The position numbers and the translations under genes are program-made. From NCBI GenBank assembly GCA_033557465.1, contig CM066031.1:172329043-172393042 (forward strand): 64,000 bases of DNA, given 5' to 3'. Positions 42,000-52,555 of the stretch are shown here, one piece after another. The DNA comes from Ichthyophis bannanicus. Its lineage: Eukaryota; Chordata; Amphibia; Gymnophiona; Ichthyophiidae. Positions within the stretch are counted from its first letter, which is position 1, and each line of letters starts with the position of its first letter. A model generated the notes under the pieces. The model was not told where the DNA came from. It did not search any database and worked only from the letters and a program-made list of their open reading frames with translations.

Positions 42000-42565
42000 T
42001 CTTCTTGCCAACCTCCCAGGGCCTCTCTCACATAGTTCCACAATGCCCCCTCCCCCCCCCGCCACTCCCAGAGTCCAATATCTGCCCTCTCTCTTTCACG
42101 CTCCATCCTTTCTCTCCCTTAACATAGCCCAGCAACTTCCTGTCACATCCCCCTTCTTCACCCCCGAATAGTCCAGCATTGCCCCTCTCTCTCTCTCTCC
42201 CCCCTCCTTTCTCTCTGTATCCCCGCCTATTTTTGCATCTCCCACCCGCTCTCTTTGTCCACTCTCTAATAGTCCAGAATCCAACACCCCCCTCCATTAG
42301 CCCAGCATCTCTTCTCTCTCTGTCACCTCTGTAATAGCCCAGCATTCCACCCCCAGCAAAAAGATTCTATCTCTCTCTGTCCCTCCTCCCCCTAGCCCAG
42401 CATCTCCTCTGTCTCTCCCTATCTCCCCCTTCCCTTCTGTAATAGTTCCCTTCTTATTCAGTTACAAAAAGATTCCCTCTCCCCCCCCTCGCCAATCCAG
42501 CATCTATCTACCTTCCTCTCTCCCTTCCTCCCTTTCTTTCTCTTTCTCTACCCCCCCCCCCCCTA
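42000..42565. repeat. CT-rich (polypyrimidine) low-complexity tract
   Basis: Long runs of C and CT on the plus strand, with degenerate units such as TAGCCCAGCATCTC. It corresponds to the pyrimidine/minisatellite part of the hAT copies. The minus-strand ORFs here are low-complexity shadows. Confidence 0.7.
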
Positions 42566-42599
42566 CAAAAAACATTGCAGCACCATCCTGGGATGAAAT

Positions 42600-43129
42600 T
42601 ACCCTTCTGCAATTGTCAGCAGTAGCTAGTGCTGCTTATATCATTTATTAGCGCTGGCTGTTGTGACTGACCGGGAGGAGGAGTAATTAGGCTGGGGTTG
42701 GGCCACAGCTGCATGTCTTACTGATGCAGGGGCCGTGCATACTTGCCGCTGCTGAGATCGTGCGATCTTGCCGGTGCCACTGCTGAGGCCATGCAAACTT
42801 GCTGTTGCCTTGCTGAGTCTTGGTGATCTTGCAGCTGCCACTGCCAGGGCTGGGCGATGCTGCTGTTGCTAAGGCCAGGGCTGCACAATCTTCTCTACCT
42901 GCCTTAGCACTCTTAGCCCTTGCCACCCCCTCAGAGCCGCCACCCTGTGCAAGCACACTGCTTGCACAGTAGTTCACGCCAGCTCTGACAATATTGTGGG
43001 CCATTTACTTTCCACAGTCATTGTGGTTTAATGGTGTGGTTGTAGAGGCTGACAAACTGTTAGTGGTGCCCTATCTTACAGTCATGCGGACAGCAATCAC
43101 TGTAGCAAGGCCTTTTCAGTACATGCACC
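42600..43129. other. unassigned; imperfect CTGCTG-rich repeats, no gene
   Basis: From 42,700 to 42,900 there are degenerate units around CTTGCCGCTGCTGAG / TTGCAGCTGCCACTG. No known element end and no credible ORF. Confidence 0.35.
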
Positions 43130-43450
43130 CAGGCCCGTACCTAGCCCTGTGCGAGCGGTGCGGCCGCACAGGGTGCAAAGGCTTAAGGGGCGCATTTTAG
43201 CTGTCTGTCGTTGCCTGCCGCCGCCCCTTTTTCTTCTCTCAGCAGCGGCAGGCACCGACAGAGAGCTAAAAAGCGCCCCTTAAGCCTTCTTGTCGGCATG
43301 CTAAGCAGATTTATCTGCTTAGCATGCCGGCGACTTGCACATCGGGTGCGCCTCTTCTCTCCCGCCGTGGAGGGGGGCGCCCTCCGCAGCGGGGGCACGC
43401 ACCCGATGTGTAAGTCACACAGGGCGTGATTTACACTCAGTACGGCCCTG
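43130..43450. mobile_element. hAT-like MITE, 321 bp, perfect 8-bp TSD
   Basis: The ends CAGGCCCGTACCTAG and CAGTACGGCCCTG are inverted relatives, flanked by catgcacc at 43,122-43,129 and 43,451-43,458 (8 of 8). The interior is palindromic (AAGGCTTAAGGGGCGC near 43,176 and its inverse near 43,273). GC- and CpG-rich. Confidence 0.85.
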
Positions 43451-43458
43451 CATGCACC

Positions 43459-44440
43459 CATATTATGGAACTCTATTCTGAGAGACTTGGGATTCCTTGT
43501 TGATCTCAAGTTGCTCTGAAAAGCACTGCAACTTTCCTGTTTTGGAAGACATTTTGGGGTGGGGTGGAAGAGTGAGATATCCGTGGAATGCGGGTTAGGT
43601 TTGTACAGTGATTCTTTTTACTCTGTTATGCACCGCACTGAGCGGAATTTGATGATAAATGTAAATATATAAAATACAATAAAATAAAATAAATAAAAAC
43701 TCAATTGCAGCAACTTTGGTTGTTCTGCCTGATGCTCTCCATATATCTTTATGGCATCATCAAAGACCCCCCTCACTATCACTAACAACGTGTCACTTTT
43801 TATTACTTTTTAATTGTTTGACCTGATGTTACACACCTCTTCTTAACCTCAGTGGAGACCAAGCTCTTCCACTGTTGTCACTGACAATATATCAATTGTA
43901 AAATTGCATCTTCTGTGATGTATTTATTTCTCATTCCATTTGATTTTAACAATGTAACAATTCTATTTTGACAGTATATCAGTACTGAAATTGCAGCCTC
44001 TTCCAGGATGTATTTATTTCTCAGTACTCTCCGTCTGATTTTAACACTACCAAAGGCTGAACACTCACATCACTGTCACTGGAAATCCACATTGCAGTTC
44101 GTCTTTATATATTTGATTTTGCAACAATATCATAAGCCTTTATTCACTAGTATTTTCAACACTGTCACTACGGAACTGTCAGAACCCAATTGTAGCTCTC
44201 ATACATTCATTATTGTTCTTCCCTACTGTTATGATTCCAGACATGACAATACTCCATTTATCCCCAAGATATGAGTGAAAATGTCTCTCCCTATTTAGAA
44301 GAAAAAAGTCATTTATTATATCCTCCCTTCTTCACATATGAATCTCTGGCTGCACAAATAAAGGCAAATACTTCAATTTCTGCAGTGATTTACCAGACCT
44401 GTAAATAGTTGGCCGTTATACTTCACCCCGAAGGCCTTAG
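43459..44440. other. no gene; LINE-like tail near 43,620-43,705
   Basis: GCACCGCACTGAGCGGAA with a following AAATA-rich run (about 43,670-43,700) looks like another LINE 3' end. The remaining AT-rich sequence shows an internal similarity (TGTATTTATTTCTCA at 43,918 and 44,009) suggesting a local duplication, but nothing coding. Confidence 0.4.
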
Positions 44441-44598
44441 TATGTTGTAACAAATTAATTGTTCATTGTACTATCTAATCTGTTCCTTGTTCATTCTAAA
44501 CCGCCCAGTGCAGTATGAGTTGGGTTCTCGGTAAACTGCCTTGATTATGTGATAAAGCGGTATATAAAAGACATAAATAAATAAATAAATAAATAAGC
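44441..44598 (+). repeat. L2-like LINE 3' tail
   Basis: 3' UTR with a CTGCCTT...AAAGCGG stem (44,535-44,561), GCGGTATATAAAAG and an (ATAA)n tail to 44,597. Confidence 0.75.
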
Positions 44599-45476
44599 AG
44601 CTTTCACAAAATTCAGAAGATCGCAAACAGAGGAACACAGAAAAGAATACAGGATAAAGTTAAAAGAGTCAAAGAGAGAAATAAGGATAGTAAAAGCAAA
44701 GGTGGAAGAAATGATGACTAAAGATGTGAGGCGTGAAGACAAAACCTTTTTCAGGTATATTCGGGAGAAAAGGAAGATCAGAGGTGGAATTTCAAGACTC
44801 AAAAATGCCGAGGACAGATTCTTGGAAAATGACATTGAAAAAGTGTAAATGCTAAACAAATACTTCTGTTCTCTAGTCACTAAAGAAAATCCGGGAGAAA
44901 GACCACATATCATTGACAAATATACAAATGGGAAGGGAGGAGATACTACACCATTCATAGAAGATGATGTTTTTGAACAGTTTGAAAAACTGAAAGTGGA
45001 CAAGGCCAGGGGACCAGATGGGCTACATCACAGGATACTTAAAGAGCTCAGAGAGGTTCTGGCAGGGTCTTTAAAGGATATTTTTAATAGATCCTTGGAT
45101 ACGGGAGAGGTTCTGCAGGATTGGAGAAGGGGGACTGTCTTTTATGTGTGTTTGTATAGTGCTGAGTACAACTTGCTGCGCTAATGATTAATAATAGTAG
45201 TAGTAGTACCTCTTAACCGATGTGGTAATAGGGAAGATGTGACATACTATAGGTGGTCAGTGGCAGGAAAAGTACTGGAGATGCTCCTGAAAGAAAGAAC
45301 AGTGAACTTTCTAGAAACCAATGGATTGCGTGATCCAAGGCAACATGGTTTTACCAAAGGACAATAATGCAAACCATTTGATTGAGGTCTTTAACTGGGT
45401 GACAAGAGAACTAGATCAAGTGCATGCGATGGATGTGATCTATTTAGATTTCAGCAAAGCTTTTGATACTGTTCCT
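44599..45476 (+). mobile_element. CR1-like LINE fragment (second subfamily), split by a LINE tail
   Basis: The linker and RT start are readable (44,849-45,130: MLNKYFCSLVTKENPGE, KLKVDKARGPDGLHHRIL, GEVLQDWRRG), and after a 70-bp interruption the RT continues (NREDVTYYRWSVAGKVLEML, then a YLDFSKAFDTVPH-type box near 45,445-45,480). Protein similarity is to CR1, but it differs from the main subfamily. Its 3' part is cut by the minus-strand CR1 at 45,477. Confidence 0.75.
45133..45206 (+). mobile_element. LINE 3' tail nested in the CR1 fragment
   Basis: GGGACTGTCTTTTATGTGTG, TATAGTGCTGAG and (TAG)n match the 3' end of the LINE at 56.9-60.5 kb (60,370-60,465). It interrupts the CR1 RT between its fingers motifs. 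Confidence 0.7.
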
Positions 45477-46698
45477 CATAAGAACGTATAACACAAGAAC
45501 ATAAGATATGCCCAGTATCCTGCTTCCAACAGTAGCCAATCCAAGTCACAAGTACGGAGCAAGTTCCCCAAAAGGCACACAGGTTTTACAATGCTTGTCC
45601 TGGGGCAAGTAGTGGATTTCTGGGGTCCTTTTTAATAATGGCTTATGGACCTTTCTTCCAGGAACTTGTACAAACCTTTTTTAAATCCAGCTATACTATC
45701 AGCTTTTACTACATCCCCCAGTAACAAATTCTAGAGTTTGATTACACGCTGAGTGAAAAAATATTTCCTCTTATTAGTCTTAAATGGGTTACATTGTAGC
45801 TTCATTACGTGTCCCTTAGTCTACTTTTTTATGGCATAAACAAGTGATCTACTATTAAGTTTACCCGTTCAACTCCATTCATTAATTTATAGACCTCTAT
45901 CGTATGACCCCTCAGCCGTATCTTTTCCAACCTTTTAAGCCTCTCCTCATAGGGGTATCCTTCCGTCCCCTTTACCTTTTTTGTTGTTCTTCTCTGTACC
46001 TTTTCTAATTCTGCTATATCCTTTTTAAGATATGGTGATCAGAATTGCACACAATATTCAAGGTGCGGTTGCACCATGGAACGATACAGAGGCATTATAA
46101 TATCCTTGATTTTATTCTCCATTCCTTTCCTTATGATTCCCAGCATTCCATTTGCTTTCTTAGCTGCTGCTGCACACTAGGCAGAGGGTTTCAACGTATT
46201 AGCCACGATGACACCTAAATCTTTTTCCTGGGTGGTGATTTCTAAGGTGTTACTTGCATCGTGTAACCTTAGTTTGGATTGTTCTTTCCTAGGTGCATAA
46301 CCTTGCACTAGTCCACATTAAATTTCATCTGCCATTTGGACGTCCAGTCTTCCAATTTATCAAGGTCCTCTTGTAATTTTTCACAATCCTCTTATGCTTT
46401 AACAACTTTGAAATTTTTGTGTCATCTGCAAATTTGATCATGTCACTTGTTATTCCCATTTCCAGGTCATTTGTGAATCTACTAAAAAGCAACAGGCTCA
46501 GCACAGATCCCTGGAGTACTCCACTATTCACCTCTCTCCATTGAGAAAATTGGCCATTTAGCCCTACTCTCTGCTTTCTATGTTTTAACAAATTCCTGAT
46601 CCACAATAGTAATTTCGCCAAGAGTCTTTCATAAGGGACCTTGTCAAAGGCTTTCTGAAAATCCAGATACACTATATCAACCGGTTCACCTTTGTCAG
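45477..46698 (-). mobile_element. CR1 LINE 3' half, minus strand
   Basis: From the tail (CATAAGAACATAAGATATGCC as seen on the plus strand) back through the RT C-terminus to DIVYLDFQKAFDKVPYERLL (about 46,660). The piece at 46,325-46,698 includes a GSVLSLLLF box and FADDTKISK. It abuts the HARBI1-like relic. Confidence 0.85.
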
Positions 46699-46699
46699 A

Positions 46700-49600
46700 G
46701 GATGCACACTGTCTCCAAGAAGGATGAGACTGGGGTGTGTAGGCTTTTGCCACTCTACCCAGACTGGGGGTCCCTTGGATGGAGCAGAGGCATCTGGACA
46801 TGTGATGGCAAGGATGAATATCCTTCTTGAGATGGTGTACTGCAGCAGCATTCAAATGCAGTTTTGGTGAGACACTTAACCCAGGCTTGCCGCAAAGGAA
46901 TGTTTACAGCCATAGTTGGCAGGATTTGAACTGCCACTGGAAGCTTCCAGTATCTGGGGAAGGGGGCAACCATGGATATCATGCAGTTAGCAACATCACA
47001 TTGCATCCGGGTATTCACAATTGCTGTACTCAGATGGCTCCATGAATATGTGCTTCCCAGCTACATCGGAAGCCAGACATTGGATCATGCAGGCCTTCCG
47101 CCAGATTGTATCCTTCCCATCAGCCCTAGGTGTAACTGACTGCACCCATGTGGCCCTTAGGCCTCCTGGCCATGAAGAGAAGGCATACTGGAAGAGGCAC
47201 CTACGCCACTCAATGAACATGCAGGTCCTGGTTGATGCCCACATGCGCATCACAGACCTGTGTGCATACTTCCCTGGATCCTGCTATGATGTGTTTGTCC
47301 TATCACAGTCTGCTCTGGTCTTAGTGACTGTCACTGGACACCTGGGTGATGCCCAGCTACTAGGTGAGGGATGCATGACAGAAGCTGTGGTTGCATTCTG
47401 GTATGTGGGTGCATGGTTACCAGTATCTATGGCAAGGGCTGTTAGGGGCATGGGTAAGTCCCAGTCTGTGTGAGAGAGGCACAAGTGGGGGAGGGAAATC
47501 CTGGGCACTTGTATGGGTAGGCAATGGATGTGCTACGATGCTGGATGGCCCCAGAATGGGTTGAAGGTAGTAATTCCATAGACATATAGGTGCCCCACTT
47601 GAACCCTGGCAGTGAAGATGTGTGAACAAGTGCTGGCAGCATATGTCTTGGATGCCAATGGGGGAGGGGCAGCATGTATCGGGCACTGTTGCAGAACTGC
47701 TGATGATTGTGTCGAAAGGGTAAGCAAATGGTGGGAGATTGCACCGTGGACAGGGCAGCATCAGCACACAGCTACTCCGGAGTAGTAGCAGGGCACTGGG
47801 ATGCTGGAATTGCACAGTATGGCTGTGGAGGATAACATAAGAGCATAAGATATGCCATACCGGGTCAGACCTAAGCCCGTCAAACCCAGTATCCTGTTTC
47901 CAACAGTGGCCAATCTAGGTCATAAGCATCTAGCAGTATCCCCAAAGGACACAGGTTCCACAATGCTTGTATTGTGGCAAGCAGTAGATTTCCTGGGTCC
48001 CCTTTAATAATGGTTTGTGGACCTTTCCTCCAGGAACTTGTCTAAACCTTTTTTAAACTCGGCTATACTAAAAGCTTTTATTACATCCTCCGGTAGAGAA
48101 TTCCAGAGTTTGATTACACGTTGAGTGAAAAAATATTTTCTCTTATTAGTCTTAAATAGGTTACCCTGTAGCTTCATTGCATGCCCCCTAATCTTTCTGT
48201 ATTTTGATGGCATAAACAATCAATCTACATTTACCCGTTCCACTCCATTCATTAATTTATAAACCTCAAACCTCAGCCGTCTCTTTTCCAGGTTTAAGAG
48301 CCCTAACCTTTTTAGTCTTTCCTCATAGGGGTATTCTTCCATCCCCTTTACCATTTTGGTGGCTCTTCTCTGTACCTTTTCTAACTCCACTGTATCCTTT
48401 TTAAGATACTGCGACCAGACTTCTACACAATATTCAAGGTGCGGTCACACCATGGAACGATACAGAGGCATTATATCCTTTGTTTTATTCTCCGTTCCTT
48501 TCCTTTTTATTCCTAGCATTCTATTAGCTTTCTTGGCTGCCACTGCACACTGGGCGGAGGGTTTCAATGTGCTATCCACGATGACGCCTACATCATTTTC
48601 CTAGGTGGTGGTTCCTAATATGTATCTGATGTGCTTGAGTTGTTACGATGGCTGTAGCAGAGACCACAATCCCATACCAATAGTTCTAAATGCATCTTTG
48701 TCCTCCCTCCCCCCCTCCGTTTGATTCAGCAGGTGATAGGGGATGCCCACTGTAGACCTGGCTCATGACACCATTGCACAACCCACAAACATTTCAGGAG
48801 AAGAACTACAACTGAACATTGGCACATAGAAGGGCAGTAGTGGAGCGAGCATTTGGCCTACTGAAAAGCCGATTCTGAGGTCTTGACAGGAGTGGGGGAA
48901 TGCTGCTGTAGAGCCCTGAACACATCTTTATGGCATGCTACATTCTGCACAACACAGCAATCCAGCGGGGGATTGAGCTGCCACAAAAGGAGATGTGTGG
49001 AGATGCAGAACGCTGTAGTGATGGGCTGGAGAAGGATTACCATGTTGCGGGACAGCATGAGACAGCAGAGGCACAAGCAGCAAGGGATAGGCTGATCTGG
49101 GAGAACTTCTAGTATGACTATATCCCTTTATTCACATAACACAGTACACATCACCATCACCATTTCTGCTCCGCCCTCTTCCCATCCTGACTCTCCTCCT
49201 GTGACCCCCAACGCTCTTTTCCCAATGCTTGCACTGCACCCCAATGGTAGTGTCTCAGAGGCATTGCTGGCAGTCTCATCCTCTTCCCCGAGGTTGGAGA
49301 CCTCATCAGTCTGTAACCTCAAGGTCCCTGATGCCATGCTGGTGCTCCCCAGGATGGCAGCTGCCTCAGGTGCTCGCCTAGCAGCTGCTAGGTCATGCAG
49401 GGAGCATGAGATGGAAGCCATGTATGCAGCTGTCTCCTGGACAGTGGCTGAATAATGCCGTTCAGTGGGATATTCGGCAGTACTGACATGGTTAGTGCTG
49501 TTGAATATCTGCGGGGGCCACTGCTGCACACCCCATTGCTAATCAGTTACCAGCAGGGCATGCTGGCGGTGTTTCATGGTGGCACCCATCAATAACAATA

Positions 49601-49840
49601 TTGAGCCGCTCCCCGGTTACTAACACGTGGCAAAAGTCAGGTGCGGTAAAGGCTGCCCTAACTTTCACCGCAGGAACTAACCAGACTGTGGCTGAATATC
49701 ACTGCTGCCCAGTTAGTTTCCCAGCAATCCGGTCAACCCAGATATTCAATGCTGGAACCAGGATACAGCCCCGGCATTGGATATCCGGGTTCAGAGTTCA
49801 GCAGCGACAGCTAGCTGCCACTGCTGAATATCGAGCCCTG
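46700..49840 (+). pseudogene. HARBI1-like (PIF/Harbinger) transposase relic, split by CR1
   Basis: On the plus strand the N-terminal part has LTQACRKGMFTA and ATGSFQYLG (46,865-46,960) in the style of HARBI1, then the catalytic core in the ORF 47,021-47,473: ALGVTDCTHVALRPP (first catalytic Asp), MNMQVLVDAHMRITD (second, with the preceding motif) and FPGSCYDVFVLSQSAL. After the CR1 insertion the C-terminal part resumes (48,780-49,110: RRAVVERAFGLLKSRF, MACYILHNTAIQRG, LPQKEMCGDAE). Frameshifts and stops separate these, so it is dead. A CTGAATATCGAGCCC at about 49,826-49,840 may be its right end. A minus-strand ORF (49,128-49,529) might be the Myb-like partner gene of Harbinger elements, but I cannot confirm that. 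Confidence 0.75.
47834..48622 (-). mobile_element. CR1 3' fragment nested in the HARBI1-like relic
   Basis: The minus strand runs from the tail (CATAAGAGCATAAGATATGCC on plus) to the RT C-terminus ([26 protein letters not shown]; 48,004-48,219) and further upstream RT sequence. It interrupts the transposase between the catalytic core and the C-terminal part. Confidence 0.85.
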
Positions 49841-49884
49841 TAGGTCTACCAGGAGGTTGGGTCAGTGACTTGTATATCTTAGGC

Positions 49885-50275
49885 ACTGTGGGGCCGATAT
49901 TCAGTGATGGCGGCTAGCGCTGCTATCGTGGCTACCCATCGCCGCTGAAGACTAACCCCAGATATTCAAGGCTGAATATCCGGGGTAGCTGCAGGCCCCA
50001 GAAGCTAAGCGTCACTGGCAGTATTGAGCCGCTGCCCCTTTAGCTTCCACAGGTAAAGATGGGCCAGCATCTGCCGTGCCTGATTTTACCCACAGGTTGC
50101 TAACCGAGCGGTGGGTCTATATCACTGCTCCCCAGTTAGCAACAGATGCTGCCTCCGCCCCGTAGCATCGAGGCGTGTAGCAGCCACACCTGTGGATATT
50201 CAGCGACACTAACCTTGTTCGTTCTACTGAATATATCGCTAACCGGCATCTACACGATTTGCAGGTCAAAACCCC
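49885..50275. repeat. Harbinger-like terminal sequence, GGGGCCGATATTCAG type
   Basis: GGGGCCGATATTCAGTG at about 49,892 resembles the inverse of the end near 49,826-49,840, and GATATTCAG-type words recur (49,970; 50,205). Likely ends of one or two Harbinger-family copies; no second terminus with a 3-bp duplication was found. Confidence 0.4.
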
Positions 50276-50279
50276 TCCA

Positions 50280-50960
50280 TCTAATGCCTCTTATGTAATT
50301 TCTCTGATACATTGTTGTAACCTCCCAGTTGGATCCTCTTCTAATTTCCAATGACATTTTTCATTTGATAAATGTTCCAATTCACTTACCTGTACTGTAT
50401 ATAGTCATTAACATTCTGAAAAACTGTAGCTCCTCCTTTGTCAGCGTTTCTAATGACAATATCACTCCATCTGAGTTTCTGATTGTTGTTTTTCCCTTTG
50501 ACTGATACTGTGACAATAAGAAATCCTTTGTGGTTTGAATTTTTTTTACTTTGCTTAAAAGTTCCTTAAAAGCGAATAAAACAGAATTTGAAGGAATCGG
50601 TGGTATCCATGTTGAATTATTTCATACCACAGATTGGCCCCATGGAATGCCATCGCTCGTCTAGGAAAAAAGCTATTTAATTCGCCGTTTTCTCATGAAT
50701 TTTTCAAAATCCACTCTAAATTAAAATGAATCATGCTGACTCAGTGGAACAAAGTATAAATCCTTGTTGCTCACGGAGATTTCCCCTCTCATTTAATTGA
50801 TAACTGGACAAATTAACTATTTCTGAACCTTTACCGTTGATTTTCTCACTGATGCACAAATTCAAAGCTGATGATGTTGTGCTTGCTGTACTTATCGATA
50901 TCTTCTTCTGGGATCGGGTTACGGGTCCTGTGGAACTGCCTGTTCCTTGGCCTTTCATCT
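50280..50960 (-). pseudogene. Penelope-like reverse transcriptase, N-terminal fragment
   Basis: The minus strand reads NNNQKLRWSDIVIRNADKGG and ATVFQNVNDY (50,400-50,500), the conserved block of Penelope-like RTs, preceded by FKELLSKVKK and NSTWIPPIPSN-type sequence (50,520-50,620). Stops and shifts are present. The open frame at 50,731-50,958 is its upstream part. The catalytic RT core and the GIY-YIG endonuclease are not present. Confidence 0.55.
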
Positions 50961-51044
50961 GCCAGAATCCTTTCTTCCATCTTACTGTTTTCCCTAAAGA
51001 AGAAGCACTGGAATCAGATTATAGTTTATGGTTATGTTATATTG

Positions 51045-51200
51045 GTTTTTAATATACCGCTTCTTGGGTAGGCAGCGAAGCAGTTTACAATCAAAGTAAA
51101 ATCAGGAAAAAAAGAAAGGAAGTAACATATAGTAACATAGTAAATGACGGCAGATAAAGACCAGTATGATCCATATAGTGTGCTCAGTAAGATGGCAAGA
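51045..51200 (-). repeat. L2-like LINE 3' tail plus a GTAACATAGTAAATGACGG repeat
   Basis: The stem CTGCTTC...GAAGCGG (51,056-51,084, minus) marks an L2-like tail. Next to it, AACATAGTAAATGACGGCAG is a dispersed repeat of the type I associate with caecilian and other amphibian genomes (recollection, not a search). Confidence 0.5.
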
Positions 51201-51229
51201 GTACAATAGGATTAATGTCAGTATACCTG

Positions 51230-51430
51230 CTTACCTGCTTTGCTGCCAGTTTGGGCACACTTACCTGCCAGCTTGGAGTCCTGTGTATCCACTGATATAT
51301 TTCATTTATCATTGTTAGTGTGCTGTTTATTTATCTGTACCATTGCTAATGTGCTATTTATTTATCTGTAAGCTTGTTCAGTTTTCTCCATTCCTACCTG
51401 TCTGCTACATATCCTCATAACTTTATGCAA
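51230..51430 (+). repeat. direct repeat, copy A
   Basis: Matches 56,630-56,795 in the same orientation (GCTTTGCTGCCAG, TTTATTTATCTGTAAGCTTG, TTCAGTTTTCTCCATTCCTA). The Penelope-like and hAT block lies between the two copies. Confidence 0.7.
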
Positions 51431-51638
51431 CTTTCTAGTCTCTGTCTGTTGAGGCCAAGCTAACATTTAATCCATTCCCTATTTCTTCTCTGTCCTGGTG
51501 TTTTATCCACCAGGAAGCAAACAGCACACTGCCTCGCAGATAAGCGCAGAAAGCAGTACAAAGACGTGGGCAGTATTTGGAACACACAACTTTTATTGGT
51601 CCTTATGTAATAAAAGGGGGGCCAAACCCAACACAGGC

Positions 51639-51664
51639 CGTGTTTCGTTTGATACTTCTTCAGG
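51639..51664 (-). ncRNA. hammerhead-ribozyme-like motif, left end
   Basis: On the minus strand CTGAAGA (fits the core CUGANGA), a short AGTATCAAAC segment, then GAAAC (fits core GAAA). Penelope-like elements are known to carry minimal hammerheads in their pLTRs. Helix II here is very short and poorly paired, so activity is uncertain. Confidence 0.4.
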
Positions 51665-52555
51665 GGTGAGGCACACCATAAACTATAAAAACATCATAAT
51701 AATACATCAAAAATTACATATAAATGAATAAAAATTGAAGCAATATTAAAAACATAAATAAAAGAATGAATAAGATATGTGAACTGCAAATTAAACACAA
51801 AATGAATAACATGAAACTAATAAAAAACGAATAAAAAACTTTTAAGAAAACTTTATATATTAACCAAATGATAAAAGAATAATAATAAATAATGATAAAT
51901 GTATGAATACAAACAATGAAACAACACGATAAAAAGTATTCAAAAATGACCGACAGAAAGTCATATTGAATCATGAACGCTGTATGACACAATTGTGTGT
52001 GTGATCAAAGAACATGTAGACTATGAACAACATAAAATTATAAAAACTGAAACAGTCGTAAAAATGAATGAATAATAAATATAATAAACCATATATGAAT
52101 AATATCCTAATATATCCTTAAATACCAAAAAGGGAGAAATCCAAAGGATGGAAATTAAAATAAATAATTAAAAGTGAAACGATAAAAAATATAAAAATAA
52201 CTTATAACACAAGAGAGCAGGAGTGAATAAGAAACAGTTACCTGAGGACCGTAGAGATAACTGCCAACTGATAAATGAGGTCACTAAGACCTCAAGTTAT
52301 ATTCCATTCCTGTAAAATCCAATTTTACTTAATTAGGATTAGATCATGAAGAGGTCCAATAGGACATACCTGATTTGAAAAACAAACATTGAGTTCAGCT
52401 ATCTGTTTATAATATGGATTATAATGCAACAAATCTAACTGCTGATTCATAAAGCTTGATTCAACAATTACTCTACCAGGGTAATTCTAAACCATACTCA
52501 AAGGGATATGTGTGTTGTACATGCTGCATATGTGTTAAATGAAATGTTATATATC

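Larger units (their letters stand above)
40387..42600. mobile_element. hAT-type transposon, copy 3, diverged, right end lost
   Basis: The left end CAGGGGCGGCTCAAG resembles copies 1 and 2. The interior (about 41,150-41,570: CACTACCAGGACTCAC, CAGACCATCACCAAA, AGCCAAACTTGGAATGT, TTCCTCTTGTACT) follows the same order but is clearly older, then gives way to a CT-rich tract like the other copies. A CR1 fragment (about 40,655-41,088) is inserted. I could not find the right terminus. Confidence 0.6.

Noticed and set aside
42028..42345. Arg/Gly/Glu-rich minus-strand ORFs
   Set aside because: Direct consequence of the polypyrimidine tract on the plus strand.
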